Positions 7,246 to 14,935 of a DNA stretch of 16,208 nt are shown here, in pieces. This DNA is from HGM04593 sp045644465 (lineage in GTDB: Bacteria > Bacteroidota > Bacteroidia > Bacteroidales > Bacteroidaceae): contig JAZRGV010000057.1 in the NCBI GenBank assembly GCA_045644465.1, positions 1-16,208 of the forward strand, read 5' to 3'. Under the pieces are notes generated by a model. That model saw only the letters and a list, made by a program, of their open reading frames with translations. It was not told the DNA's origin and did not search any database. The position numbers and the translations under genes were made by a program. The stretch's first letter is position 1; every line of letters begins with the position of its first letter.

Positions 7246-9021
7246 TTAGTTGAACAGTTCGTCGCGCTGCAAGTAAGCGATAATCTCGCCACGGTTCACG
7301 TGGTCGCCTTGTTTGGCGCATATCTCTACTACACGGCCTCCCAAGCCTGTTGCAACGGGGTGTAACTCGCCCCATGGGGTTATGATTGTGCAGAAAAGCT
7401 CGTCGGCTGCATAATGACGGCCTATTGCCGGTGCTGATGATTCGCCTTCAACAACGATCTCCCAAATTATCTGACCTTTCTCTGTGGCTACGATAGGATC
7501 GGCCTTAGCATGTTTAATGGCTTTTATCTCTTCGATGCTTACGCCTTTGCTTGCCATTTCGTTGTCCTTGGCTTTTTCTATGTCGGAGAGGAAACGTTCT
7601 TTGGCAACACCGCTCTTGTAGTCGCGGTATTGGCGTTCGTGCATTGCAAATTCCCATAGCTCTTCATCGTCGGCTCCGGTATCCCAACCAAGTTCTTCCA
7701 TCTCCTTGCGGAAATTGTCGAGTACGTCGGGATAGAAACTCTGTGGGTCGGCATCGGTGAATTCATATCCTTTTTCTTTTGCCAGCTGAACAATCTCGGG
7801 GGCTACTTCGCCTGGCAAACGGCCACTCTTGCCAAGAATCATACCCCACATGCTCTCGTCCATGCGGCTGAAACGTGGTTCGTCCTGGGCGCGTGAGAGC
7901 AAGTTCATCAAGGCTATGTTCTTTACATATTGGCTGAATGGTGTAACCAATGGGGGGTATCCAACTTTTGGCCACACATATGCAACCTCGTTGAACAGCT
8001 CAACCATTAGCTCGTCGAGTGTATATGTTGGCTTGCCTTTGCTCTGCAAAATTCCGTTTATACCTTTGTGTACACCGGCAAGGTCGGACATCATAGAACC
8101 CATCATACCACCGGGTAGTCCACTTGTGAGCAACAGCGAGCTCATCAACTTATTGTTGTTGTCCATGAATACGCCCATCCATTCGTCGATGAACTCTTGT
8201 GTGAGAGTGCGCACTTTCATGTATGCGTTCATGTTAATCTCCGGAACTTTAAAGCCTGCATCTTTCAGCATTGCTTGTACGCTGATGATGTCTGGGTGTA
8301 CCTTACCCCAAGATAATGGCTCAACAGCTGTGTCTATGATGTCGCAACCGTTCTTGCATACTTCGAGTATCGATGCCATTGACAATCCCGGGCCACTATG
8401 TCCGTGATATTGTATTATTATTTCGGGATGTTTGTCCTTAATGGCTTTAACAAGTCGTCCAAGGAAATCGGGGCGGCCAATACCTGCCATATCTTTCAAA
8501 CATATCTCTGTTGCTCCTGCCTCGATAAGCTCTTCGGCAATGTTGCTGTAATATTCTACTGTGTGAATAGGGGAGGAGGTGATACACAGAGTAGCCTGTG
8601 GTATCATTCCGGCCTCGAGCGCATATTTAATAGATGGTATGATATTGCGCGTGTCGTTAAGACCGCAGAATATTCTTGTGATATCTACGCCTTGCGCCTT
8701 TTTAACCTTGTACATCAAACGTCTTACATCGGCAGGTACCGGGAACATCCTAAGTGCATTCAATGCTCTGTCGAGCATGTGAGTCTGTATTCCTGCTTCA
8801 TTAAATGGTTTTGTGAAGCGTCTTACTGCATTATTCGGGTTTTCACCTGCCATAAGGTTTACTTGTTCAAATGCTCCGCCATTCGTTTCAATGCGCGAAA
8901 AGCATCCCATCTCTATTATTGCGGGTGCAACTTTTTCCAGCTGATCGGCTAAAGGCTGGAATTTTCCTGACGACTGGAACATGTCGCGATAAACCAAACT
9001 GAATTTAATTTCCTTTTTCAT
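7246..9021 (-). CDS. Carboxyltransferase, oxaloacetate decarboxylase alpha / pyruvate carboxylase subunit B type, without biotin-attachment motif
   Basis: The protein has 591 residues counted from the ATG at 9021-9019. A start 19 codons further upstream only adds an unlikely Asn/Tyr/Ile-rich stretch. The HMGL-like carboxyltransferase barrel keeps the expected residues: Asp13 in YRDMFQS, carboxylated-lysine candidate Lys176 in CLKDMAG, and His206/His208 in QYHGHSG. The conserved carboxyltransferase domain follows (TSGLPGGMMGSM, then NEVAYVWPKVGYPPLVTPFS). Such enzymes move CO2 between oxaloacetate/pyruvate and biotin on a carrier, often as part of a Na+-pumping decarboxylase or a split pyruvate carboxylase. 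The C-terminal about 75 residues look like a biotinyl/lipoyl barrel (GGRVVEICAKQGDHVNRGEI), but AMKM is absent and TPWGE stands near that point. No beta/gamma decarboxylase subunit or carrier gene is adjacent. The fold is sure; the substrate is less so. Confidence 0.88.
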   Translation of the reverse strand: MKKEIKFSLVYRDMFQSSGKFQPLADQLEKVAPAIIEMGCFSRIETNGGAFEQVNLMAGENPNNAVRRFTKPFNEAGIQTHMLDRALNALRMFPVPADVRRLMYKVKKAQGVDITRIFCGLNDTRNIIPSIKYALEAGMIPQATLCITSSPIHTVEYYSNIAEELIEAGATEICLKDMAGIGRPDFLGRLVKAIKDKHPEIIIQYHGHSGPGLSMASILEVCKNGCDIIDTAVEPLSWGKVHPDIISVQAMLKDAGFKVPEINMNAYMKVRTLTQEFIDEWMGVFMDNNNKLMSSLLLTSGLPGGMMGSMMSDLAGVHKGINGILQSKGKPTYTLDELMVELFNEVAYVWPKVGYPPLVTPFSQYVKNIALMNLLSRAQDEPRFSRMDESMWGMILGKSGRLPGEVAPEIVQLAKEKGYEFTDADPQSFYPDVLDNFRKEMEELGWDTGADDEELWEFAMHERQYRDYKSGVAKERFLSDIEKAKDNEMASKGVSIEEIKAIKHAKADPIVATEKGQIIWEIVVEGESSAPAIGRHYAADELFCTIITPWGELHPVATGLGGRVVEICAKQGDHVNRGEIIAYLQRDELFN

Positions 9022-9382
9022 AATAATAAATATTATAAGGATTTTGTTATAGTAGTTCTTGTTTTCTCCTATTTGCAAAGATAGTCTCTTTATTCTAATA
9101 ACCTACTTTTATTACAAAAATTAAAGAAAAAACTTCTATGTCGTATTTATCGTTTCTTTGTTCAAAATATGCGTTTATTATCGCTTTCTGTGGCGAAATA
9201 TCTAAAATTTGGTGTTAAATTAGAATTTCATTTAAAATATTTTACCACAATATACCTACTTTCGCCACGTATTTCGATATTACACCAATAACATACACTG
9301 TGTATCGCGTAAAATAGTATCTTTTGAAATGAAGTGCGAACTTTGCATCGATTTTTGACGAATAACCTTTAAATGATTTTTG
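9022..9382. other. Divergent intergenic region, no gene seen
   Basis: This 361-base A/T-rich region separates the leftward carboxyltransferase from the rightward ligase cluster. It holds the minus-strand -7 box at 9083-9076. For the rightward gene only imperfect -7-like words are found (TATCTTTT at 9318-9325; GAACTTTG at 9338-9345). A 9-base inverted repeat, GTGGCGAAA (9190-9198) and TTTCGCCAC (9260-9268), flanks a 61-base A/T-rich segment. No convincing ORF or RNA gene was found. Confidence 0.5.
9076..9083 (-). promoter_or_regulatory. -7 promoter box (TATCTTTG, minus strand) for carboxyltransferase gene
   Basis: The minus strand reads TATCTTTG, matching TAnnTTTG, 55 bases before the ATG at 9021. 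No clear TTTG is seen at the -33 distance, so only the -7 half is supported. Confidence 0.5.
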
Positions 9383-11062
9383 ATGAAACATTATTTGTCT
9401 TACGTTGAAACGGCAATAAAAGAGAATTGGAACAAGCCTGCCATTACGAATTATGGTGCTAATACATTGAAATTTTCCAATGTGGCTATAAATGTTACCA
9501 AGTTGCATATCTTGTTTGAACAGTGTGGTATTAAAAAAGGTGATCACATTGCCATTTGTGCGCGAAGTTCTGCCGAGTGGTGTGTTGCTTTTCTTGCAAT
9601 TGCCTCGTTTGAGGCTGTGGCTGTTCCATTGCTTTCGGATTTTCATCCCGAAAATGTGTTGAACCTTGCCAAGGCTTCTGAGAGCAAATTGATGTTTGTT
9701 GACAATAGTGTACTTTCCGGTATGAAACGCGACAATATTGTTGACAAATTTGCCGACATCGATAATTTTATTGCTCTTGTTGATATTGTTACATGTAATG
9801 CGGTGCAAGGATATGAAGATGCATTGAATGTAAAAGTTGCTGATATTGAGAAAATATATAAAGAACGTTACCCTTTAGGATTTACTGTTAATGATTTCAA
9901 CTTGAACAAAGGTGACATAAATGATTTGTCTGTAATAAGTTATACATCGGGAACAAGTAGCTCGCCTAAAGGCGTGATGTTGCCTGCAAGGTCATTGTCG
10001 GGAAATTTGGAGGTGGCACGTAAACTAGTTCCTGTGGCAGTGAAGGAGCCGGGAAGTACACTTTCGATTTTACCTTTTGCTCATATATTCGGACTTGCCT
10101 TCGATTTCCTTTTCTTGTTCTCGTGTGGGTGTCACATAAATATCTTTACCGAAAAACCTGTGCCAGCCCGTCTGTTGAAGGCTTTGTCAACTGTGAAGCC
10201 GTTTATATTCCTTACAGTGCCTCTGCTTGTAGAAAAGGTTTTCCGTTCTAAGGTTATTCCAACATTGAAAAAGCCGGTAATGAAATTCTTGTTGTCTATC
10301 CCGGGAGTACGCAGATTAATATTAAATAAGGTGCGTTCTAAAATTATTGATACTTTCGGCGGAAACCTTGGAAAGGCCGGTTTCTTCATCGGTGGTGCAG
10401 CTATTAGCAAGGATGTGGATAAGGTGATGAAGATGATTAGAATACCATATGCTGTGGGTTATGGTATGACTGAGTGCGGTCCGCTCATCAGTTATGTGGC
10501 ATCGGCTCATCCAACAATCGATTCACGAGGTGGTGTTGTGGATGGTAATCTTGAACTGCGTATCGATTCGGAGCGTCCTTCAAAGTTCCCTGGTGAAATA
10601 CAAGTACGCGGTACAGTGGTTACAACAGGATATTATAAGAATGAAGAGGCTACAAAAGCGGCATTTACAAATGATGGTTGGCTAAAAACAGGTGATATTG
10701 GTACACAGGATCGTTTTGGTACGGTATTCATAAAAGGACGTTGCAAGAATATGATTCTTACAGGTAGCGGACAGAATATCTATCCCGAGGAAATCGAAGA
10801 TTTGATAAATCGTATTCCGTATGTTGCCGAGAGTCTGGTTGTTGGCAGAAATCATGCACTCATTGCTCTTGTGGTTGTTGACGAAGAAGCTGCAAAAGCA
10901 AATAATATAAGTGGCGAACAAGCTCGCGTTCAAGTTGAAAAGACTGTATTCGCTTATAATGCCAAGTTGCCGGCGTATAGTCAGATTGCTCGTTGTGAGT
11001 TCCGTAACGAGCCTTTCGAAAAAACTCCTAAGCAGAGTATCAAGAGATTTATGTATAATTGA
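9383..11062 (+). CDS. AMP-forming acyl-CoA synthetase (FadD/long-chain type), copy 1
   Basis: This member of the adenylate-forming ligase family has 559 residues. It is expected to activate a carboxylic acid, probably a fatty acid, with ATP and load it onto CoA. The ATG at 9383 is preferred over the in-frame TTG just before it because copy 2 also begins MKHxLSYV. Visible core motifs are the ATP P-loop SYTSGTSSSPKGV (residues 186-198), GYGMTECGP (359-367; Glu364), GWLKTGDIG, the hinge GRCKNMILTGSGQNIYPEEI starting near residue 452, and the C-terminal TPKQSIKRF, where Lys554 is the candidate catalytic lysine. No signal peptide is seen, so it is cytoplasmic or peripherally membrane-bound. It is 21 bases upstream of copy 2 with no terminator, so the two are probably co-transcribed. 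The acyl substrate cannot be read from sequence, and an acyl-AMP ligase role is possible. Confidence 0.9.
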   Translation: MKHYLSYVETAIKENWNKPAITNYGANTLKFSNVAINVTKLHILFEQCGIKKGDHIAICARSSAEWCVAFLAIASFEAVAVPLLSDFHPENVLNLAKASESKLMFVDNSVLSGMKRDNIVDKFADIDNFIALVDIVTCNAVQGYEDALNVKVADIEKIYKERYPLGFTVNDFNLNKGDINDLSVISYTSGTSSSPKGVMLPARSLSGNLEVARKLVPVAVKEPGSTLSILPFAHIFGLAFDFLFLFSCGCHINIFTEKPVPARLLKALSTVKPFIFLTVPLLVEKVFRSKVIPTLKKPVMKFLLSIPGVRRLILNKVRSKIIDTFGGNLGKAGFFIGGAAISKDVDKVMKMIRIPYAVGYGMTECGPLISYVASAHPTIDSRGGVVDGNLELRIDSERPSKFPGEIQVRGTVVTTGYYKNEEATKAAFTNDGWLKTGDIGTQDRFGTVFIKGRCKNMILTGSGQNIYPEEIEDLINRIPYVAESLVVGRNHALIALVVVDEEAAKANNISGEQARVQVEKTVFAYNAKLPAYSQIARCEFRNEPFEKTPKQSIKRFMYN

Positions 11063-11083
11063 AAATATTAATTCTATAATATT

Positions 11084-12757
11084 ATGAAACACTTTTTGTC
11101 TTACGTCGACGAGTCAATTAAGGCTAATTGGAATAAGCCTGCGTTGAGTAATTATGGTGCAAACACATTTACTTATGGTGAAGTTGCATCGGGAATAGAG
11201 AAAATGCATTTGCTGTTCGAGGAGTGTGGTGTCAAGAAAGGTGATAAAATTGCAATATGTTCGCGTAACTCTGCAGAGTGGTGTATTGCCTATTTTGCTG
11301 TAGTTACATACGATGCAGTGTGTGTGCCTTTGCTTGCCGATTTCCTTCCACAGAATATAGCCGATCTTACACGTCTTTCCGATAGCCGTCTGTTGATGGT
11401 TGATGATTCAATTTTTGGTGGTCTCAAACGTGACAATATACTTTCACAGTTCGAGGGATTTGCCGATTTCTGCGGTCTTGTTGCTCTTGCCGACCTTAAG
11501 GTGCTTGTGAATTGCAACGAGAAGCTTACAGGTATAAACGAAAAGGTGGATGCTGCATTTGCTAAGTGTTTCCCTAATGGTGTCGCTCCTGAACATATCA
11601 ATTATAAAAAGGATGATTTAGATGCATTGTCTGTTATAAGCTATACGTCAGGTACAAGTAGTTCTCCAAAGGGTGTTATGCTGTCGGCTCGTTCAATATC
11701 TTCGAACGTGCAGTTTGCCCGCGACCATATTCCTGCAGAACCAAACGACAAGTTGTTGTCTATTCTGCCATTGGCGCATATCTTTGGACAGATTTTCGAT
11801 TTTGTGTATCCTCTAACATGCGGTTGCCATGTAAATATCTTTACCGAGAAACCAATTCCGGCACGTTTGCTTAAGGCACTTGCCGATGTCAAGCCTTTCA
11901 TGTTCTTGACAGTGCCATTGCTCATCGAGAAAATCTTCCGTGCAAAGGTTATGCCTACATTGCAGAAGCCTCTCATGCGAATTTTACTTGCAATACCTGG
12001 ATTGAAATCTGTTATATATAAAAAGGTGCGTGCCACACTTATTGCTACATTTGGTGGTAAAATCGAGAAAGGTGGTATCATTCTTGGTGGTGCAGCATTG
12101 AACAAAGAGGTTGAGAAGGTGATGAAGAATGTGAAGCTTCCATACTGCGTGGGTTATGGTATGACAGAGTGTGGTCCTCTTTTGAGTTATAAGAGATGGC
12201 AGGATTTTGTAATCCGTTCATGTGGTGCTGTTGCTCATCCCGGTGTTGAGATACGTATCGATTCAAGTAACCCTTCAAAGATTCCGGGAGAGATTCAGGC
12301 TAAAGGTGCATCTGTTATGGATGGTTACTATAAGAATCCCGAGGCAACAAAGGCTACGTTTACAAGTGATGGCTGGTTGAAGACTGGTGATATGGGTCTA
12401 ATGGATAAGCATGAAAATATATTCATTAAAGGACGTTGCAAGAATATGATTCTTACAGCTAACGGACAGAATGTATATCCCGAAGAGATTGAGGATCTTG
12501 TAAATCAGTTGCCAATGGTGGCCGAGTCATTGATTATTGGTCGTAAGCATGGATTGGTTGCTTTGATTGTTCCTAACCCCGATGCTGTAAAGGAGGCCGG
12601 ATTGTCGCCCGAAGAACTGATGAAGGTGATGGAGGAAAATGTTGCAGCTCTCAATGTCAAGTTGCCTGTATATAGCAAAATTACGATGTGCGAAATAAAG
12701 AATGAGCCTTTTGAAAAAACTCCTAAGTTGAGTATCAAGAGATTTATGTATAAATAA
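11084..12757 (+). CDS. AMP-forming acyl-CoA synthetase (FadD/long-chain type), copy 2
   Basis: This paralogue of the preceding gene has 557 residues and nearly colinear sequence throughout (MKHFLSYVDESIKANWNKPA against MKHYLSYVETAIKENWNKPA in copy 1). All core motifs are present: SYTSGTSSSPKGVML (186-200), GYGMTECGPLLSY, GWLKTGDMG, GRCKNMILTANGQNVYPEEI and the tail TPKLSIKRFMYK. It is therefore expected to be an active ATP-dependent acyl ligase. The leader AATTCTATAATATT before ATG is typical of Bacteroidota and lacks a Shine-Dalgarno sequence. It is the second gene of an apparent two-gene transcript closed by the hairpin at 12776-12807. Keeping similar neighbouring copies suggests different acyl substrates or a dosage effect; neither can be decided here. 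Confidence 0.9.
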   Translation: MKHFLSYVDESIKANWNKPALSNYGANTFTYGEVASGIEKMHLLFEECGVKKGDKIAICSRNSAEWCIAYFAVVTYDAVCVPLLADFLPQNIADLTRLSDSRLLMVDDSIFGGLKRDNILSQFEGFADFCGLVALADLKVLVNCNEKLTGINEKVDAAFAKCFPNGVAPEHINYKKDDLDALSVISYTSGTSSSPKGVMLSARSISSNVQFARDHIPAEPNDKLLSILPLAHIFGQIFDFVYPLTCGCHVNIFTEKPIPARLLKALADVKPFMFLTVPLLIEKIFRAKVMPTLQKPLMRILLAIPGLKSVIYKKVRATLIATFGGKIEKGGIILGGAALNKEVEKVMKNVKLPYCVGYGMTECGPLLSYKRWQDFVIRSCGAVAHPGVEIRIDSSNPSKIPGEIQAKGASVMDGYYKNPEATKATFTSDGWLKTGDMGLMDKHENIFIKGRCKNMILTANGQNVYPEEIEDLVNQLPMVAESLIIGRKHGLVALIVPNPDAVKEAGLSPEELMKVMEENVAALNVKLPVYSKITMCEIKNEPFEKTPKLSIKRFMYK

Positions 12758-12775
12758 TATTCTATATCGTATGTG

Positions 12776-12807
12776 AAAAAATGAACGCTTCGGCGTTCAT
12801 TTTTTTT
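12776..12807 (+). terminator. Rho-independent terminator with UUCG tetraloop
   Basis: ATGAACGC (12781-12788), TTCG, and GCGTTCAT (12793-12800) form a perfect 8-bp stem capped by a C(UUCG)G loop. It is preceded by an A-run and followed by seven T. It lies 23 bases after the copy 2 stop at 12757 and separates copies 1-2 from copy 3. Confidence 0.92.
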
Positions 12808-12907
12808 GCAGAATAGTTATCTTCGCAAAAAATGATGCTTGTTTTTACTGTTTTGTGTAAAAATATGTTAAATTTATTATCTAAAAGAGCTGGCTATAGC
12901 TCAAATA

Positions 12908-12934
12908 TTGCACATTTTGAGTTAATTTGTGCAA
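12908..12934. repeat. Inverted repeat TTGCACA / TGTGCAA
   Basis: These are perfect 7-base arms (12908-12914 and 12928-12934) around a 13-base A/T-rich loop. It is the leftmost palindrome of the cluster and may be a protein-binding site or a weak hairpin. Confidence 0.5.
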
Positions 12935-12970
12935 AACATACTTGCGAATTGAAAAAAAATATAGATATTT

Positions 12971-13006
12971 GCAAAGTTTTACTTGCAGGCGCAAGTAAAA
13001 CTTTGC
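12971..13006. repeat. Perfect 16-bp inverted repeat (REP-like hairpin)
   Basis: GCAAAGTTTTACTTGC (12971-12986) is exactly inverted as GCAAGTAAAACTTTGC (12991-13006) around the loop AGGC. No T-tract follows and no gene ends here, so it is not a normal terminator. It overlaps the first unit of the 53-base direct repeat. It resembles a repetitive extragenic palindrome or short mobile element; genome-wide copy number was not testable. Confidence 0.8.
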
Positions 13007-13035
13007 GAAAATAGGCTACGCTCACTGTGAAACTT
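12983..13035. repeat. 53-base direct repeat, unit 1
   Basis: This unit matches the copy at 13098-13150 at 47 of 53 positions by hand alignment. The first 33 bases are identical (starting TTGCAGGCGCAAG), the next 10 are divergent, and the final 10 (TGTGAAACTT) are identical. The unit period is 115 bases. Confidence 0.85.
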
Positions 13036-13053
13036 GCAAGTAAACTTGCGTTT

Positions 13054-13080
13054 CGTTTGCTTGCACTATTATTGCAAACG
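13054..13080. repeat. Inverted repeat CGTTTGC / GCAAACG
   Basis: These are perfect 7-base arms (13054-13060 and 13074-13080) with a 13-base loop, the same arm and loop sizes as the repeat at 12908-12934. The two differ in arm sequence but share TTGC/GCAA words. Just before it, at 13032-13041, is the 10-base palindrome ACTTGCAAGT. Confidence 0.5.
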
Positions 13081-13097
13081 AGAGTGATTTTTTTTAT

Positions 13098-13150
13098 TTG
13101 CAGGCGCAAGTAAAACTTTGCGAAAATAGGTTTCATTTATTGTGAAACTT
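13098..13150. repeat. 53-base direct repeat, unit 2 (left palindrome arm lost)
   Basis: This is the second copy of the unit at 12983-13035. It lacks the left half of the 16-bp palindrome: a T-run stands where GCAAAGTTTTAC precedes the first copy. It ends 34 bases before the copy 3 start codon, so promoter or leader sequence of that gene may lie in it. Confidence 0.85.
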
Positions 13151-13184
13151 TGTGATAGAGAAAGAACTATAAATTAAATATCAT

Positions 13185-14864
13185 ATGAGACATTTTGTAA
13201 GTTATTTTAATGATTCTGTAAAGAAACACTGGGATTTACCGGCTCTTACAAACTTTGGTAAGGAGACATACACTTATGGTCAAATGGCCGAAGGAATTGA
13301 GAAATATCACATTTTGTTTGAAAAAGCTGGTATCAAAAAGGGTGATAATGTTGCTCTATATGCACGTAACTCGGCAGAGTGGTGTATTGCATATTACGCA
13401 ACTCTTACTTATGATGTTGTTACAGTGCCTTTCCTTCCCGACTTTACACCAGCCTCTGTTGTAGAGCTTTCAGCTTTCTCGGAGTGTAAGATGATTATCG
13501 TTGATGATATTGCTTATGATGGACTAAAGTCTTCGGAAGAGCTGATTAAGACTTTGGAAGAGATAAAGGGGTTTGTTGGAATACTTAACCTCAAAGATGC
13601 CAAAGTGTTGCGTGATTCCAAGAAACTTCTTGCCGATGTTCGTGATAATATTGATGCCGAGATGGTAAAGCGTCATCCTAATGGTCTTACTCCTGATAGT
13701 ATTAATTATTATAAGGAGGAGCGCGATATGAATGCTCCTGTAGAGATAAGTTTTACATCGGGTACAACAAGTGCTACATCTAAGGGTGTTGTTCTTCCTG
13801 CACGTTCATTGTCGGTAAACCTTGAGTTTGGCTTTAATGAAATTCCTACTTGCGTGGGTGGACATATCTTTGCAATTCTTCCTATGGCACATATGTTCGG
13901 ACAGACATTTGACGTGATATTCCCATTGTCAAGCGGTTGTCATGTCCATGTATTGCCTGGCAAGCCAACACCAACACGTCTGTTGGCCGGTCTTGCTGCT
14001 GTAAAGCCTTTCATGTTCTTGGCAGTACCTATGGTAATTGAGAAGATTTTCAAGTCAAAGGTATTCCCTCAAACACGTAAGTATCCTGCAAAGTTGTTGC
14101 TTAAGATACCCGGATTGAGAAAAATTGTTCTTAACAAGATACGCAAATCGTTGCTCACAGCATTCGGTAACAGCTTTACAACAGGTGTTATCCTTGGTGG
14201 TGCTGCTCTTAACCGTGAGGTTGAGGATTTGTTGAAGAGCATGAACTTCCCATACGTGGTAGGTTATGGTATGACTGAGTGTGGTCCGCTTATCTCATAT
14301 CGCGATAAGAGCGAATATGTTAAGTATTCATGTGGTACCAATGCTCATCCTATTGAAATACGTATCGATTCGGCTAACCCACGTCGTGTGCTTGGTGAAA
14401 TTCAGGTTAAGGGTGATGCTGTGATGCTTGGTTACTACAAGAACGAAGAGGCTACAAGAGCTGCATTCACAAGTGACGGCTGGTTGCGTACAGGTGATAT
14501 GGGTGTCTTCGATAACAAGGCAAACCTTTTTATCAAGGGACGTTGCAAGAATATGATTCTCACAAGCAGCGGTCAGAATATCTACCCTGAAGAGATTGAA
14601 GATAAGATAAACAACTTGCCTTATGTTGTTGAGTCGCTTGTTGTTGGCCGTAAGAATGCTATCGTTGCGCTTGTGGTTGCTGACTTCGAAGCCGGAAAGA
14701 AAGATGGTCTTAATGAGGAGCAGTTACGCAATGTGGTTAACGAAAATGTTCTTGCACTTAATGCGGAGCTTGCGGTATATAGCAAAATTGGCTACACTGA
14801 GATTCGTAGTGAGGCGTTTGAAAAGACACCAAAACAGAGTATCAAGAGATTCATGTATTCATAA
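13185..14864 (+). CDS. AMP-forming acyl-CoA synthetase-like protein, copy 3, with altered P-loop
   Basis: This third paralogue has 559 residues and starts MRHFVSYFNDSVKKHWDLPA. It keeps GYGMTECGPLISY, GWLRTGDMG, GRCKNMILTSSGQNIYPEEI and the terminal TPKQSIKRFMYS. Its ATP-binding loop differs: residues 189-204 read SFTSGTTSATSKGVVL, one residue longer than SYTSGTSSSPKGVML in copies 1 and 2, with the usual Pro before Lys-Gly replaced by Ser. The Lys (200) and Gly remain, so ATP use is still possible, perhaps with changed kinetics. Several substrate-pocket regions also differ (for example HVHVLPGKPTPTRLLAG against HVNIFTEKPIPARLLKA). It is cut off from copies 1-2 by a terminator and repeats and so is probably expressed separately. 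It is likely a cytoplasmic acyl ligase of unknown substrate. Confidence 0.88.
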   Translation: MRHFVSYFNDSVKKHWDLPALTNFGKETYTYGQMAEGIEKYHILFEKAGIKKGDNVALYARNSAEWCIAYYATLTYDVVTVPFLPDFTPASVVELSAFSECKMIIVDDIAYDGLKSSEELIKTLEEIKGFVGILNLKDAKVLRDSKKLLADVRDNIDAEMVKRHPNGLTPDSINYYKEERDMNAPVEISFTSGTTSATSKGVVLPARSLSVNLEFGFNEIPTCVGGHIFAILPMAHMFGQTFDVIFPLSSGCHVHVLPGKPTPTRLLAGLAAVKPFMFLAVPMVIEKIFKSKVFPQTRKYPAKLLLKIPGLRKIVLNKIRKSLLTAFGNSFTTGVILGGAALNREVEDLLKSMNFPYVVGYGMTECGPLISYRDKSEYVKYSCGTNAHPIEIRIDSANPRRVLGEIQVKGDAVMLGYYKNEEATRAAFTSDGWLRTGDMGVFDNKANLFIKGRCKNMILTSSGQNIYPEEIEDKINNLPYVVESLVVGRKNAIVALVVADFEAGKKDGLNEEQLRNVVNENVLALNAELAVYSKIGYTEIRSEAFEKTPKQSIKRFMYS

Positions 14865-14889
14865 AGAATACTCTATTTCTGAAAATAAC

Positions 14890-14918
14890 AAAGGCGACGA
14901 AATTTTTTGGTCGCCTTT
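14890..14918 (+). terminator. Rho-independent-type terminator after ligase copy 3
   Basis: AAAGGCGAC (14890-14898) and GTCGCCTTT (14910-14918) pair perfectly over 9 bp around an 11-base loop. The following ATTTAC is only a modest T-tract. It lies 25 bases after the copy 3 stop and 17 bases before the amidase ATG, so the amidase may depend partly on read-through or on an unseen promoter. Confidence 0.75.
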
Positions 14919-14935
14919 ATTTACATTAAACAGAT

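Larger units (their letters stand above)
12808..13184. other. Palindrome-rich intergenic region between ligase copies 2 and 3
   Basis: These 377 bases lack a credible gene. A 60-codon frame at 12832-13014 runs through the repeats and looks accidental. The region holds several inverted repeats and a 53-base direct repeat, listed separately. The words ACTTGC/GCAAGT occur seven times between 12940 and 13111. No clear TTTG/TAnnTTTG promoter for copy 3 was recognised, though one must lie here if the upstream terminator is efficient. Confidence 0.6.

Noticed and set aside
9022..9078. Upstream start at 9078 for the carboxyltransferase
   Set aside because: The extra 19 residues are A/T-driven Asn/Tyr/Ile-rich sequence, and the -7 box at 9083-9076 overlaps that start codon.
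12832..13014. 60-codon rightward frame (and an 80-codon leftward frame at 12894-13136) in the repeat region
   Set aside because: Both run through the palindromes and direct repeats, their composition follows the repeats, and no promoter or start context supports them.
12983..13150. CRISPR array
   Set aside because: There are only two repeat units, of 53 bases with an internal divergent block and a 115-base period, and no regular spacers or cas genes.
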